A DNA stretch of 43,433 bases, from assembly GCA_013032095.1 (NCBI GenBank), contig WQBJ01000031.1:1-43433 (forward strand), written 5' to 3'. Of the stretch, positions 1 through 8,503 are shown in pieces (position 1 is the first letter of the stretch; the number at the start of each line of letters is the position of its first letter). The notes beneath the pieces were generated by a model. The model was not told where the DNA came from. It was given only the letters and a program-made list of their open reading frames with translations, and searched no databases. Position numbers and translations under genes: made by a program. Source of the DNA: Ruegeria atlantica. GTDB taxonomy: Bacteria > Pseudomonadota > Alphaproteobacteria > Rhodobacterales > Rhodobacteraceae.

Positions 1-163
1 TCAACTCGTGCCGCCAGCCATAAATCTGCTGACGGGTCACATCGTGATGCTGCGCCACCCGCGTGACTGTCGTCCCGTCGACCCCCACTGACGCGACAAT
101 CGCTAGCTTCTCCTCGTCGCTCCAGCGTCGGCGTCGCTCAACGCCCAAAATCTCGCCGCGCAT
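1..163 (-). CDS. tnpA: IS66 accessory protein TnpA, N-terminal part
   Basis: The reading frame starts with ATG at 161-163 and runs off the left edge after about 54 codons. The translation has an arginine-rich start (VERRRRWSDEEKLAIV) and then a helix-turn-helix with the segment VTRQQIYGWRHEL, typical of the small HTH protein TnpA (IS66 Orf1) that works with TnpB and the DDE transposase TnpC. IS3-type OrfA proteins share this fold, but the GTAAGC terminus favours IS66. tnpB and tnpC would lie to the left. Partial only because the window ends. Confidence 0.7.
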   Translation of the reverse strand, partial: MRGEILGVERRRRWSDEEKLAIVASVGVDGTTVTRVAQHHDVTRQQIYGWRHEL

Positions 164-175
164 GATAAACTCCCC

Positions 176-217
176 CTAAGACACGTCGGTAACGACGTCG
201 TTAAACACGTGTCTTAG
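176..217. repeat. nested inverted repeats upstream of IS tnpA
   Basis: An 11-bp inverted repeat (CTAAGACACGT at 176-186 and its complement at 207-217) encloses a perfect 12-bp palindrome, AACGACGTCGTT, at 191-202. The structure lies between the terminal repeat and the tnpA start, where promoter and operator or subterminal transposase sites are expected. Its role is inferred only. Confidence 0.5.
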
Positions 218-262
218 ATCATCAGGAGGAAATCAGGCAGGCGGTAGAAATCGGGTGCTTAC

Positions 263-773
263 AGTCAATGAGGCAAGCGCGTCGGATCTCAAGAAAAAAC
301 TTTCTGATGGTGATATCGATGTCGCTTTGATGACGCTGACTGAAGAACTAGAAGAAGAGTTTAGGGCTAGACCACTCTACGTAGAAAGATATGTGGTTGT
401 TTTTCCGCCGGAGCACCGCCTTGGACAACTAAACTCAATTTCGCTCCAAGATTTATCTCGAGAAAACTATGTAGATCGCTTGGCTTGTGAGTTGCGCGAG
501 ATGGTAATGTCGGTTTGTCAGTCAAAAGGTGTAGAACTGTACGCTCGCTTCCGTTCTGAGCGCGAAGATTGGGTACAAGCAATGGTTGCTGCAGGCATTG
601 GTTTTGCCTTCATGCCTGAGTACTCGGTCACTCTACCGGGCTTGTTGCAGCGCCCGCTTGTTGAGCCAGAAGTTTCAAGAACTATCGCGGCCTTTACAGT
701 CCCCGGCCGAAAACATTCGCCTGCACTTGATGCACTGATGAGGTCATCGCAGACTTTTGCATGGCCGGGATAA
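263..773 (+). pseudogene. LysR-family regulator, C-terminal fragment cut by IS66
   Basis: About 169 codons remain of a LysR-type transcriptional regulator. Only the periplasmic-binding-protein-like effector domain is left; the N-terminal winged HTH (about 60-90 residues) and the start of the effector domain are missing. A GTG at 255 opens a frame, but 255-262 belongs to the IS end, so it is not a native start. The remaining domain shows a typical sequence of elements (DIDVALMTL, a VVVFPPEHR strand, SEREDWVQAMVAAGIG, FMPEYS) and resembles the LysR effector domains with a conserved EDWVQAMVAAG segment. Without the HTH it should not bind DNA. Expression from an IS promoter cannot be excluded. 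Confidence 0.8.
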
Positions 774-782
774 GCAACGTCA

Positions 783-843
783 GCTTTGGGCTCGAAGCGG
801 TCATTGAATACGTTTGATCGACAGGCGGCTTTGTTCGCAGACC
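783..843. repeat. dispersed intergenic repeat, copy A
   Basis: It contains GCTTTGGGCTCGAAGCGGTC followed about 35 bases later by CTTTGTTCGCAGA. Both cores recur in many intergenic gaps of this window, with variable spacing and either orientation. It lies just 3' of the truncated LysR gene. Confidence 0.6.
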
Positions 844-953
844 TGACGTACGATCAAGTTTCTAAAAAGACTGCGCCCGAATGTTAGCTTTTCCTGCTAC
901 GATGGCAGCCACTGCTTGAATATGGTGGAGCAAGACGGGACTGCGAGACCACG

Positions 954-3900
954 ATGACTTCGAGTCTCCAAAAATGGCTAGATGAACTCGGGTGCAGTAA
1001 GTACGCGAAGGTGTTCGCCGAGAACGAAATCGACATTGATGCACTTGTCTATCTGACCGATGACGACCTCCGAGAAATCGGCGTATCTTTGGGCGCTCGT
1101 CGCAAAATTCTGGGAGCGCTCGTCGCCGGCCAAGTTGCTGAGGTAGAGAAAGGCGCCGAGCCAGAAGAGATAGCGGATCGCAGAGAGGTTTCAGTCCTGT
1201 TTGCAGATTTGGAAGGGTTTTCCACGCTAGCTGGAAGACTCGGACCCGAAGCTACCCGGGACCTTCTGAACCGGTTTTTTTCTAAAGTTGATGAGGTTGT
1301 CGCTGCATATGGGGGCGTTATCGACAAGCATATCGGTGACAGCGCAATGGCGCTCTTCGGCGCGCCCATCGCGCGCGATCGCGATCCCGAGCGGGCGGTT
1401 AGGGCGGCGATAGATATCCATCGCGCGATGGACGCCCTCAGCCAGGAACAAGCTCTGCCGCTAAAGGCGCACTTAGGCATCGCAAGCGGCCAGGTGGTGG
1501 CGGCTGGAACGGGCAGCGATGTTCACAGAGAATACACGGTAGTCGGAGAGTCCGTGAACCTCGCCGCTCGGTTGCAGGATCTGGCGACGGGAGGAGAGAC
1601 CCTTATTTCACCGGCTATGAAGCGAGCAGTCGAAAACGCTTTTGTCACAAAGAGCTTTGGAGAAGTGGCGGTCCGCGGCGTCGATCAACCCGTATCTGTA
1701 TGGCGGGTTATCGGTCCGCGCGATGACGAACGCACCGAAAGCAACAAAGGGTTCGTCGGACGTCGGCGCGAACTAAGGCAATTGCAAGGACTTCTTGAAG
1801 ATGCTTCAACCGAATCTATGGGCGGTGTAGCGGTTATCCGCGGCGAAGCTGGCATCGGAAAATCTCGTCTCGCCGGTGAAATTGCGCACATCGCGCAGGA
1901 CATGGGTTGCGAAGTACAGCGGGCTGAGGCGCTCGATTTTGGCGCGGTTAGAGGCCGTGAGGTTCTGAGGACTCTATTGTACGGATTGCTGGCGGTTTCG
2001 AACACGGACAGCGAAGCTTTGCGACGCGCTGCTGCGAAGGATGCATTGCGTCGTCTGCGCCTACCCGAAGATCAAGAGGTGTTTCTTAACGATCTGCTTG
2101 ATTTGCCCCAGCCGCGCATGTTGAGCGACCTGTATCATGCCATGGGCAACAGCACCCGAAACACCGGAAAACGCGCGATCCTCGGCGCTCTTGCACGGGA
2201 TCGCTGCAAGGAGCGTCCTCTTGTCCTAGTAGTCGAAGACCTCCATTGGGCAGATGCGATTACAATGGACGCATTGGCCGACCTCGCCGCTCAACTGTCG
2301 GCAGATCGCGTGCTGATCTTGTTGACAACACGCATCGACAGCGATCCGTTGGACCGGACTTGGCGGGACAGAGCCCGGCCAGCGTCGCTTACCACGATTG
2401 ATCTCGCGCCAATGTCGAAGGGCGAAGCGGAAGCACTCGCCACGCCGTTTGGATTGCGCCATGACGACTATGTGCTCGAGTGCATCCGCCGCGCTGACGG
2501 CAATCCCTTGTTCCTTGAACAACTGCTGCTTGAAGGTGAAGCAGCTCGAGGCGAACGCGTTCCCGGTTCAATCCAAAGCATCGTCTTGTCCCGTACGGAT
2601 AGACTTCCGCAACTTGACAGATCAGCATTGCAGGTGGCGTCGGTCATCGGGCAACGCTTTCGACCCGAACTGGTAAGGCAGTTGATTAAAGATCCGGAGT
2701 ACGCATTTGATCGGCTTATTGCTGAAAGTCTTGTAGTGAAGGCCGGTGACGAGCTCCGCTTCGCGCATGCATTGATCCGCGACAGTGTATATCAATCACT
2801 ACTCAAAGAACGCCGCTTCGAACTGCATGCGCGGATCGCCAGTTTGATCGACAATGACGAACCAGCTCTGATGGCTGCGCATCTCGAACGTGCAAAAGAC
2901 GAGAGTGCGCCACGGGCTTATTTTGAGGCCGCCCACACAGAGCGTTTGAAGTTTAGATCCGATCGCGCGCTTGCGCTTGTCGAACGCGGGATCAGAATCG
3001 CCAAGAGCCATGATGACAAGTTCCAACTCTTGTCTTTGCAGGGCGAACTGATGCTCGAACTTGGCAGCACAACGGAAGCCGATGCCGCCTATAACCATAG
3101 CCTCGATCTCGCCAAAGACGCGCGCGAGTATTGTACCGCGTGGCTCGGCCTTGCGTCGGTGATGCGTCTTACCGACAGATACGACGAGGCATTTGATCTG
3201 ATAAGCAAGACAGAATCTACTGCCGAAAAAAATGACTTTAAATCGGAGCTTGCTGAAGCCAGGCATTTGCGGGGAAGTATCCATTTCCCGTTGGGCCAAA
3301 TCGATGAATGCCTCGCCTCTCATGCTTCGGCCCTTAAAATTGCCAAATCCATAGACGATCCGGCACTTCAAGCACGCTCACTCAGCGGTATGAGCGATGC
3401 TGAGTTCATCAGAGGCCGTCTTATTACAGCCGATGAGTATCTCTCACGCTGCCTCGACATCTCCAGAGACAACGGCCTCGGCCGCATCGAAGTCGCAAAC
3501 TATGCGCAACTCTCTTACATACGACACTATTTTCGTCCGCTCGACGAATGTCTGGAATTATCGCTTGACGCGATCGCCAAAGCCGAACGCATCAAGGACA
3601 CTCGAGCGGAGCTCATCGCGCGACTTGGCATCGTGGAAGACTTGTACGATCTGCGTCGACTAAAAGACGCCTCGCTGCACCTAGAACGGGTATCTGAACT
3701 GGAACAGATGCTTGGAGCCATGCGGTTCCAGGGCCGTCGGCTCATGTACGAAGCACTGGTGCAGGAGGATTGCGGTAACCCTGAACGTGCACGGACAATG
3801 TTGGAGTCGGCTCTCTCGGCATGCCAACGTGCGGGAATGAGCTATTGTGGGCCAATGGTACTCGCAGAAATGGCGCGACTTGAGCGCGATCGCGATATCC

Positions 3901-4127
3901 AGCTGAAGTTATTGCAGGAAGGCGAGCATTTGTTAGCGCTTGGCTCGATGAGCCGCAATCATTTCTGGTTCAGACGCCTTGCGATCGAAGTTGCCATAGC
4001 CGGACGCGACCCCACAGAGGCGAGCCGGCACGCTGAAGCATTGGCAGATTTCACTCGCGCTGAGCCTCTCCCGTGGACCGACCAATACATCTTGTTGGGT
4101 CAAAAATTCGCTCAGGAACACTCTTAG
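954..4127 (+). CDS. SAM domain / class III adenylate cyclase / AAA ATPase / TPR protein
   Basis: A 1057-aa signalling protein. Residues 1-60 match a SAM domain (WLDELGCSKYAKVF, DDLREIGVSLGARRKIL). Residues 78-250 are a class III nucleotide cyclase with metal-binding D85 (FADLEGFS) and D129 (HIGDSAMALFG), a candidate base-recognising K125, and the catalytic pair N202/R206 (VNLAARL), so it looks active and probably makes cAMP. Residues 268-460 are a P-loop module with Walker A GEAGIGKS (K303) and Walker B LVLVVEDLHWAD (E428/D429). The C-terminal half is helical with TPR-like repeats. This cyclase-AAA-TPR layout is common in alphaproteobacteria; the input signal is unknown. No transmembrane segment is seen, so it is probably cytosolic. 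The start is the first ATG before the SAM domain; its ribosome site is weak. Confidence 0.9.
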   Translation: MTSSLQKWLDELGCSKYAKVFAENEIDIDALVYLTDDDLREIGVSLGARRKILGALVAGQVAEVEKGAEPEEIADRREVSVLFADLEGFSTLAGRLGPEATRDLLNRFFSKVDEVVAAYGGVIDKHIGDSAMALFGAPIARDRDPERAVRAAIDIHRAMDALSQEQALPLKAHLGIASGQVVAAGTGSDVHREYTVVGESVNLAARLQDLATGGETLISPAMKRAVENAFVTKSFGEVAVRGVDQPVSVWRVIGPRDDERTESNKGFVGRRRELRQLQGLLEDASTESMGGVAVIRGEAGIGKSRLAGEIAHIAQDMGCEVQRAEALDFGAVRGREVLRTLLYGLLAVSNTDSEALRRAAAKDALRRLRLPEDQEVFLNDLLDLPQPRMLSDLYHAMGNSTRNTGKRAILGALARDRCKERPLVLVVEDLHWADAITMDALADLAAQLSADRVLILLTTRIDSDPLDRTWRDRARPASLTTIDLAPMSKGEAEALATPFGLRHDDYVLECIRRADGNPLFLEQLLLEGEAARGERVPGSIQSIVLSRTDRLPQLDRSALQVASVIGQRFRPELVRQLIKDPEYAFDRLIAESLVVKAGDELRFAHALIRDSVYQSLLKERRFELHARIASLIDNDEPALMAAHLERAKDESAPRAYFEAAHTERLKFRSDRALALVERGIRIAKSHDDKFQLLSLQGELMLELGSTTEADAAYNHSLDLAKDAREYCTAWLGLASVMRLTDRYDEAFDLISKTESTAEKNDFKSELAEARHLRGSIHFPLGQIDECLASHASALKIAKSIDDPALQARSLSGMSDAEFIRGRLITADEYLSRCLDISRDNGLGRIEVANYAQLSYIRHYFRPLDECLELSLDAIAKAERIKDTRAELIARLGIVEDLYDLRRLKDASLHLERVSELEQMLGAMRFQGRRLMYEALVQEDCGNPERARTMLESALSACQRAGMSYCGPMVLAEMARLERDRDIQLKLLQEGEHLLALGSMSRNHFWFRRLAIEVAIAGRDPTEASRHAEALADFTRAEPLPWTDQYILLGQKFAQEHS

Positions 4128-4241
4128 GCCGCTTGCGTTCCGAGAGGACAATCTCGCGCCCACTAGCACCAGCGGTTGAGGCTAAGAAGTGGCGAATGAT
4201 TTTAGCAGTGCGGCTACTGACCTAAAGACCTGAAAGCTTCC

Positions 4242-4340
4242 GCTTTGGGCTCAATGCAGTCATTCGGTGCGCAATGTAGCAACGACTGCTCTGCGGATAA
4301 AGCTTCCGTTCGCTGCGGTGGCTCCAAGGTCCGCTCTGCT
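4242..4340. repeat. dispersed intergenic repeat, copy B
   Basis: It lies between the convergent ends of the cyclase gene and the AraC gene. It carries GCTTTGGGCTCAATGCAGTC, then CGACTGCTCTGCGGATAAA about 50 bases on. Over roughly 70 bases it is nearly identical to copy I at 25033, which makes these two the best matched pair in the window. Confidence 0.8.
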
Positions 4341-4354
4341 CACGCAAGTCAGCC

Positions 4355-5248
4355 TCAAGCAACTTTGACCAGTAGTTTCTGTGCCTCTCCCCATTGCCTC
4401 GGCGATTGCCCATACATGCGCCTGAACTCGCGACTGAATTGGGACGGGCTGACATAACCAACGTCCATTGCGGCTTCGTTCACAGGCATCCCGCCCGCGA
4501 TCTTCATGGCGGCGTCGTTGAGGCGCATCGACTTAACGAACTGGATTGGTGCCATCGTCGTGACCTGCTTGAATTTACGATGGAAGACCGCCCGGCTCAT
4601 ACCCGCTCGGCTTGCCATATCGTCAATCGAGATCGGCGCGTCCAAGTGTGACGACACGTGCGCAATGGAACGTGCAATCGCGTTGCCAGCACCGAATGCC
4701 TGCCGTGCGAAGGTGCCAGCTTCTCCCTTCAGGATCGAATAGAGCAGCTCACGCAATCGCGCCTCGCCGAGAACCGCTATATCCGTCTCGCTGTCTCCGA
4801 GCCGCAGTAGCCGCAGCAGCGCTTCCGTGAACCCATCGTCCCATCGTGCAAACCTAATTCCTGGCTCCCGCAGTTCTCCTTTGACCGAAGGCAGAACGCC
4901 CCCAGCATTTTCCATCTCCATTGCCAACTCGGCCATGGCGCGTTGCTCAAGAGAGATCATAACCCCGTAGAGAGGGTTGTCATGCGAGGCCAAAGGCGTC
5001 CCCGCCTTGACCGGCATCGACATTGGGCAGCAGAGGTATTGACTGTTGTCGTATTCGTATCTTCGGCCATCCAGAACGGCTTCCTTTACACCGCTCACAA
5101 TGGCCACGACGCAGGGCTCGTAAACGGCTGGAACACAGGGGATTGATTGCGTGGCGCGAAACAGCCGTACACCCTTGATACCCGTCTCGGTCAGGCCGTC
5201 CGTTGCGGTTCGGTCTGCGATGATTTGCTTGATCTGATCCTTGCTCAT
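4355..5248 (-). CDS. AraC-family transcriptional regulator (AraC_N plus HTH_18)
   Basis: A 297-aa regulator. The first about 160 residues form an AraC_N cupin-like domain (VYEPCVVAIVSGVKEAVLDGRRYEY is its signature region) and the last about 100 contain the double helix-turn-helix (SIDDMASRAGMSRAVFHRKF and VGYVSPSQFSREFRRMYGQSPRQW). The ATG at 5248 is preferred; the frame is open to a TTG at 5284, but that would add an untypical leader. It is divergent from the SDR gene at 5417, with 168 bp between the starts. In this family the regulator usually controls the neighbouring oxidoreductase, which is inferred here. The effector is unknown. Confidence 0.9.
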   Translation of the reverse strand: MSKDQIKQIIADRTATDGLTETGIKGVRLFRATQSIPCVPAVYEPCVVAIVSGVKEAVLDGRRYEYDNSQYLCCPMSMPVKAGTPLASHDNPLYGVMISLEQRAMAELAMEMENAGGVLPSVKGELREPGIRFARWDDGFTEALLRLLRLGDSETDIAVLGEARLRELLYSILKGEAGTFARQAFGAGNAIARSIAHVSSHLDAPISIDDMASRAGMSRAVFHRKFKQVTTMAPIQFVKSMRLNDAAMKIAGGMPVNEAAMDVGYVSPSQFSREFRRMYGQSPRQWGEAQKLLVKVA

Positions 5249-5416
5249 AAGAGCGATGTAAAGGCTCCAGATCGATGCTGACAACTATCTTGATATAATC
5301 GGGCAAGTATTTGCGATAATCTCGCCTGTTTCTGCGTTCTGATGAGAGCTATCTGCATTTCCATGCTTAAACAAAGTTCGCTTGGCCCATGCGCCAACGC
5401 GGATAGGAGACAAAAA
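5249..5416. promoter_or_regulatory. divergent AraC/SDR promoter region
   Basis: The 168-bp gap between the two divergent starts must hold both promoters and probably the AraC operator. An AGGAG ribosome site lies just before the SDR ATG. I could not identify a specific AraC site by eye. Confidence 0.5.
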
Positions 5417-6370
5417 ATGCCAGATACCACATTTGGACCCAAAGGCTGGATGCCTGAGCGCCTCGGCGACCTCTCCGGCAAGACCTACCTCATCACGGGT
5501 GCCAACGCCGGTGCCGGGTTCCAGGCCGCGCGGACGCTCCTAAAAAAGAACGCCAAGGTCGTGATGTTGAACCGTTCGGCTGAGAAGTCTCAGGCAGCTG
5601 TCGCGGACCTGAAGAGTGAGTTCGGCAGTGAAGCAGAAGTGATCTTCATACGCATGGACCTGGCTTCGATCGCAAGCGTGCGTGAAGCTGCGGACGAGGT
5701 TCTAAATTCCGTTCCCCAGATTGATGCGCTCATCTGCAATGCTGCCATCGCGCAGGTGCCAACCCGCAAGCTGACAGAAGATGGGTTCGAGAGCCAGCTT
5801 GGCACCAACCATTACGGTCACTTCCTACTCTGTGGCCTTCTGTTTGAGCGGATCGAAGCCTCGAAAGGTCGGATCGTTGTTGTCGCCAGTCTCGGCTACA
5901 ACATGGGTCTTAAGACGATCAAGTTCGGCGATATGAACTGGGAGGAGGGTTATGGCCCGAACACCGCATACTCGCAAAGCAAGTTGGCGCAAATGATGTT
6001 CGCTTATGAATTACAGGACAGGCTTGCCGCCGCAGGGCGCACCGAGGTCGAGGTCTATGTCTGCCATCCTGGCTCGTCGGCAACGTCACTGATCAGTACG
6101 AGTGGCAGCCGGACGATGCGGTTTATCTGGTGGCTCATGACCATGACGCCGATGGTTCAAACGGCCGAACAAGGGTCCTATCCCGAAGTCATGTGCGCCA
6201 CCGAAGAGACTCTGACCGAACAACGCGCGCTCTACGGACCAACAGGCCGCTTTGAAGCCGTTGGTCCGGTCGGCAAGGGTACATTGAACCCGCATGCGTA
6301 TGACAAAACCGTCATGGCAAGGCTTTGGGAGGTTACTGAACAAGAAACAGGCTTGAAGTGGGAGATTTGA
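5417..6370 (+). CDS. short-chain dehydrogenase/reductase (SDR)
   Basis: A 317-aa NAD(P)-dependent oxidoreductase. It has the Rossmann glycine motif TGANAGAG near residue 27, the adenine-pocket CNAA (LICNAAIAQ), and the catalytic YSQSK (YxxxK) preceded by the VVVASLG strand carrying the serine. Its length and the C-terminal segment with YGPTGRFEAVGPVGKG resemble the retinol dehydrogenase/protochlorophyllide-reductase-like SDR group. The substrate cannot be read from sequence. The start is the ATG at 5417 because AGGAGACAAAAA sits directly upstream; an upstream frame extension lacks homology-like content. It is probably controlled by the divergent AraC gene. Confidence 0.9.
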   Translation: MPDTTFGPKGWMPERLGDLSGKTYLITGANAGAGFQAARTLLKKNAKVVMLNRSAEKSQAAVADLKSEFGSEAEVIFIRMDLASIASVREAADEVLNSVPQIDALICNAAIAQVPTRKLTEDGFESQLGTNHYGHFLLCGLLFERIEASKGRIVVVASLGYNMGLKTIKFGDMNWEEGYGPNTAYSQSKLAQMMFAYELQDRLAAAGRTEVEVYVCHPGSSATSLISTSGSRTMRFIWWLMTMTPMVQTAEQGSYPEVMCATEETLTEQRALYGPTGRFEAVGPVGKGTLNPHAYDKTVMARLWEVTEQETGLKWEI

Positions 6371-6448
6371 TCCAACGGGTCCCGTGCGGCTGGTGATGCT
6401 TCACCCACAATCGGACATTTGTGCACCGTGCAGCATTTAGTAGAATGG

Positions 6449-6510
6449 GTTCAACGCGGTCATCCGCTGCACTTGGCATGAACGACCACTTTGCGGACAA
6501 AGTTTCCTTT
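6449..6510. repeat. dispersed intergenic repeat, copy C
   Basis: It reads TCAACGCGGTCATCCGCTGC and, about 20 bases later, CCACTTTGCGGACAAAG. Both are degenerate forms of the two cores of the family and appear in the same order as in copies B and I. Confidence 0.5.
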
Positions 6511-6769
6511 AACTGTCATACATCGAATGGCCGCATAGATGCCGCGCACCGCTGTTTTTGATGCGCGGCTTGTCCTTTGAAGTCTGTTTAGTTTGTGGTT
6601 GTGTTTCGTTTGCGGTCGGCCGTGGCGATCACGCCAAGCTCCACCGCCACATCTAAGATATAGTCAATAAAATAAGGGATTAAGTAAACTAGCGACCCCG
6701 GCAGCAAACATCCTCCATCTGCACTGAAATCACCTTAACAAACCGTAAATAAAGGGGAAAATATACTTT

Positions 6770-6808
6770 CTACGTAGTGTAAATCCAGTGTGGTATTAGT
6801 CACACTAC
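6770..6808. promoter_or_regulatory. candidate operator: TACGTAGTGTAA plus overlapping inverted repeats
   Basis: CTACGTAGTGTAAAT (from 6770) is followed by the inverted repeat AGTGTG/CACACT (about 6787-6806). GTAGTGT and ACACTAC also pair across the interval. It lies about 50 bases before the small ORF at 6822. A related TTACGTAGGGTAATA lies 33 bases before the ORF at 9702. Confidence 0.35.
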
Positions 6809-6821
6809 AGGGTTTTCATCT

Positions 6822-6971
6822 ATGTCCACTCAAACCAATGCCATCGGACCATCTGGTCTGCCTTATCCAAGCTGTTCCACTATTGCCGCGACAACGTCCG
6901 GTTACAGAGTTCAGACTTCTGTGGTTGAAAATGGGGTTGTGGCGCCGTGTAGCTTGGATACGAGCCTGTGA
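6822..6971 (+). CDS. possible small protein, 49 aa
   Basis: ATG to TGA, 49 codons, Ser/Thr-rich with two cysteines and no membrane segment. The only support is position: a weak AGGG ribosome site and the dyad/TACGTA motif just upstream. I do not recognise it. It may be fortuitous. Confidence 0.3.
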   Translation: MSTQTNAIGPSGLPYPSCSTIAATTSGYRVQTSVVENGVVAPCSLDTSL

Positions 6972-7100
6972 CGTCGTTAGACCAGCCAAAGCTCCCGCGC
7001 CGTCGGAAGCTTGCACACTCGCAGCGCGGGAACGCCCGAATTGCAAAGAGGGCTTTGCTCGCCGGGTATTTAGGATACGGACCAGCACATAACCCAGACC

Positions 7101-7154
7101 AAAAAAGGCCCGCGCTGCTGACAAGGGGAACCTGCTGGAGGTGCAGCGCGGGCC
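7101..7154 (-). terminator. rho-independent terminator acting on the minus strand
   Basis: A perfect 12-bp inverted repeat (GGCCCGCGCTGC at 7107-7118 with its complement at 7143-7154) is followed on the minus strand by six T residues (complement of 7101-7106). No accepted minus-strand gene ends just upstream of it, so it may end an unrecognised transcript or be a relic. Confidence 0.75.
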
Positions 7155-7403
7155 GTCCCAACAGAGGGATAACTGAGAGGTAGTGCCATTACCGTGGCCG
7201 GGTCTATGCCAGATGGCCGCAACAGATGCTGACAGTACCGGACAAAGAGTGGAACGGTAACCTGCGCCGGGTCGGCCTGTTCAGCAGCAAGAGGTGTTGC
7301 AACAAGGCAAGCGAAAGTAATTGGTTGAAACATGTTTGACCGCAAAACTATCAGAATTAGCTATGAAGGTTTGAGGGTAGATCAAAGCTGTCAAAGGAAA
7401 CCC

Positions 7404-7574
7404 ATGAGAACCTTCAACGCACGGAATGTGGAAGAGAGACTGGATCGTATCGACAATGTCATCAAAACCATGGCCAACGGTGAGGAATACGATGGAAGGC
7501 GCACAGACGTGCTACTCTGGCTGGCCGTAGGGAAGCTGAGAGACGATCTCGGACTGCCGCGTCAGGAGAACTGA
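7404..7574 (+). CDS. small hypothetical protein, 56 aa
   Basis: The product is charged and helical (VEERLDRIDNVIKTM, WLAVGKLRDDLGL), with no membrane segment. The ATG at 7404 is chosen because AAAGGA lies nine bases upstream; the frame is open further upstream to 7332. I do not recognise a family. The next small ORF follows 44 bases later on the same strand, so the two could be cotranscribed. Confidence 0.55.
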   Translation: MRTFNARNVEERLDRIDNVIKTMANGEEYDGRRTDVLLWLAVGKLRDDLGLPRQEN

Positions 7575-7618
7575 AATCTACCTTGACCCAATAGAGAACG
7601 GGAAAAGAACATCGGGTC

Positions 7619-7813
7619 ATGAAGAAATGGCCCCGCACCATCCCCTACGATCTTAACTGCAAACTGGAAAGCCTGCGGAAATACCGCAACGCGCCACTAT
7701 TGCAGCACGACTGGGGTGCGGTATTTGAGTGGTTGAACAAGCACGGCGTAGAGCCGCCAGACCACGCGCTGCCGGCCGAGCCGGAACTTGCAGGCCCCGT
7801 CGGGCACAGTTGA
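7619..7813 (+). CDS. small hypothetical protein, 64 aa
   Basis: A soluble 64-aa frame (WPRTIPYDLNCKLESLRKYR, DWGAVFEWLNKHG) that looks protein-like. It has only a poor ribosome site. It follows the 56-aa ORF in the same direction. The family is not recognised. Moderate support only. Confidence 0.4.
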   Translation: MKKWPRTIPYDLNCKLESLRKYRNAPLLQHDWGAVFEWLNKHGVEPPDHALPAEPELAGPVGHS

Positions 7814-7840
7814 AGGTCGCGCGCCAGCACCAGATGTCAA

Positions 7841-8098
7841 CTAGTCGGCATTCGTCGCTTCCGACTTTCTGAATACCAGCAGTGTTACAAAGAGGCCGCC
7901 TATTAACAGCATATGCGCGGCAGCAGTCACTCCGAACACAAAGTAGCTGCCGACCATAAGCGAGAAAATCGCACTCCACATCCATGCCAACATCTGCATC
8001 AACAAATGGGCCGTGGGTAGGGTCTGGTTTTTTAGTGGGTTCTTGGTTTCATCCATTACCGAAGCCCACGTAGTTTTCACGTCGAAACTATTGGTCAT
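7841..8098 (-). CDS. small membrane protein, 85 aa
   Basis: An 85-aa protein with a polar N-terminus (about 35 residues) and two predicted membrane helices (around residues 36-58 and 60-78), ending in a charged tail. The ATG at 8098 is strongly favoured by GGGAGGAAAA just upstream on the minus strand; a longer frame up to 8194 lacks such a site. The family is not recognised. Confidence 0.75.
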   Translation of the reverse strand: MTNSFDVKTTWASVMDETKNPLKNQTLPTAHLLMQMLAWMWSAIFSLMVGSYFVFGVTAAAHMLLIGGLFVTLLVFRKSEATNAD

Positions 8099-8503
8099 GA
8101 TTTTCCTCCCAAATCCAATCAAACGCGCGATCTCGGGTCCACTGAGCATAACTGGAATGTTCGCTGCCAGCGGAGCAACGGGATCACGAGACAAAGCAAT
8201 CTGTCTGTGGTTTGTGATACTCCTGATACGTGCAATTCAGACAGTTGGACCGAAAAAACCGCGCGCACGAGGGATGGGTTGTACGCTTAGCCACACCTTC
8301 AGGGCGCACTCTCATGCTTGTGCAATGGCTCGGTCGATCGACCATATGGCAAGCTGGTCATTAGGGTCAGGACCTGTAATCAGGCACAGACATCAACGGC
8401 GGCTCTTGTACGCAGCGGACGTTAAACAAAATTAAGGCAGCGACCGAGTTGCGGACGAAGCGGACCTTAGCCCGACAACCTGAATCGGTGCACTGATATT
8501 GGC
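8099..8503. other. intergenic region, no gene seen
   Basis: About 400 bases upstream of the 85-aa membrane protein gene and downstream of the ankyrin-cytochrome gene. Near 8450 it holds GTTGCGGACGAAGCGGACCT, a possible very degenerate trace of the intergenic repeat. I see no convincing coding frame. Confidence 0.4.

Larger units (their letters stand above)
1..262 (-). mobile_element. IS66-family insertion sequence, left end (partial)
   Basis: This is the end of an IS66-type element that continues beyond the window. Seen: a tnpA-like gene on the minus strand at 1-163, and at 243-262 a minus-strand terminus reading GTAAGCACCCGATTTCTACC, which fits the GTAAGC start of IS66-family terminal repeats. 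The outer boundary is therefore placed at 262. Immediately outside it, a LysR reading frame starts in mid-domain, so the element appears to have cut that gene. The other end and the target duplication (8 bp is usual for IS66) lie outside the window. Confidence 0.75.
6371..7403. other. gene-poor interval with repeat, dyads and a minus-strand terminator
   Basis: About 1 kb with no well-supported gene. It holds a degenerate copy of the intergenic repeat (6449-6510), a TACGTA-type motif with inverted repeats (6770-6808), a possible 49-codon ORF (6822-6971) and a strong minus-strand terminator (7101-7154). A minus-strand frame starting near 7333 reads through that terminator and is not accepted as a gene. 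The interval may be a decayed mobile remnant. Confidence 0.5.

Noticed and set aside
7070..7333. Minus-strand frame starting near 7333 with a signal-like leader
   Set aside because: It runs through the strong terminator at 7101-7154 on the same strand, so a full-length product is unlikely.
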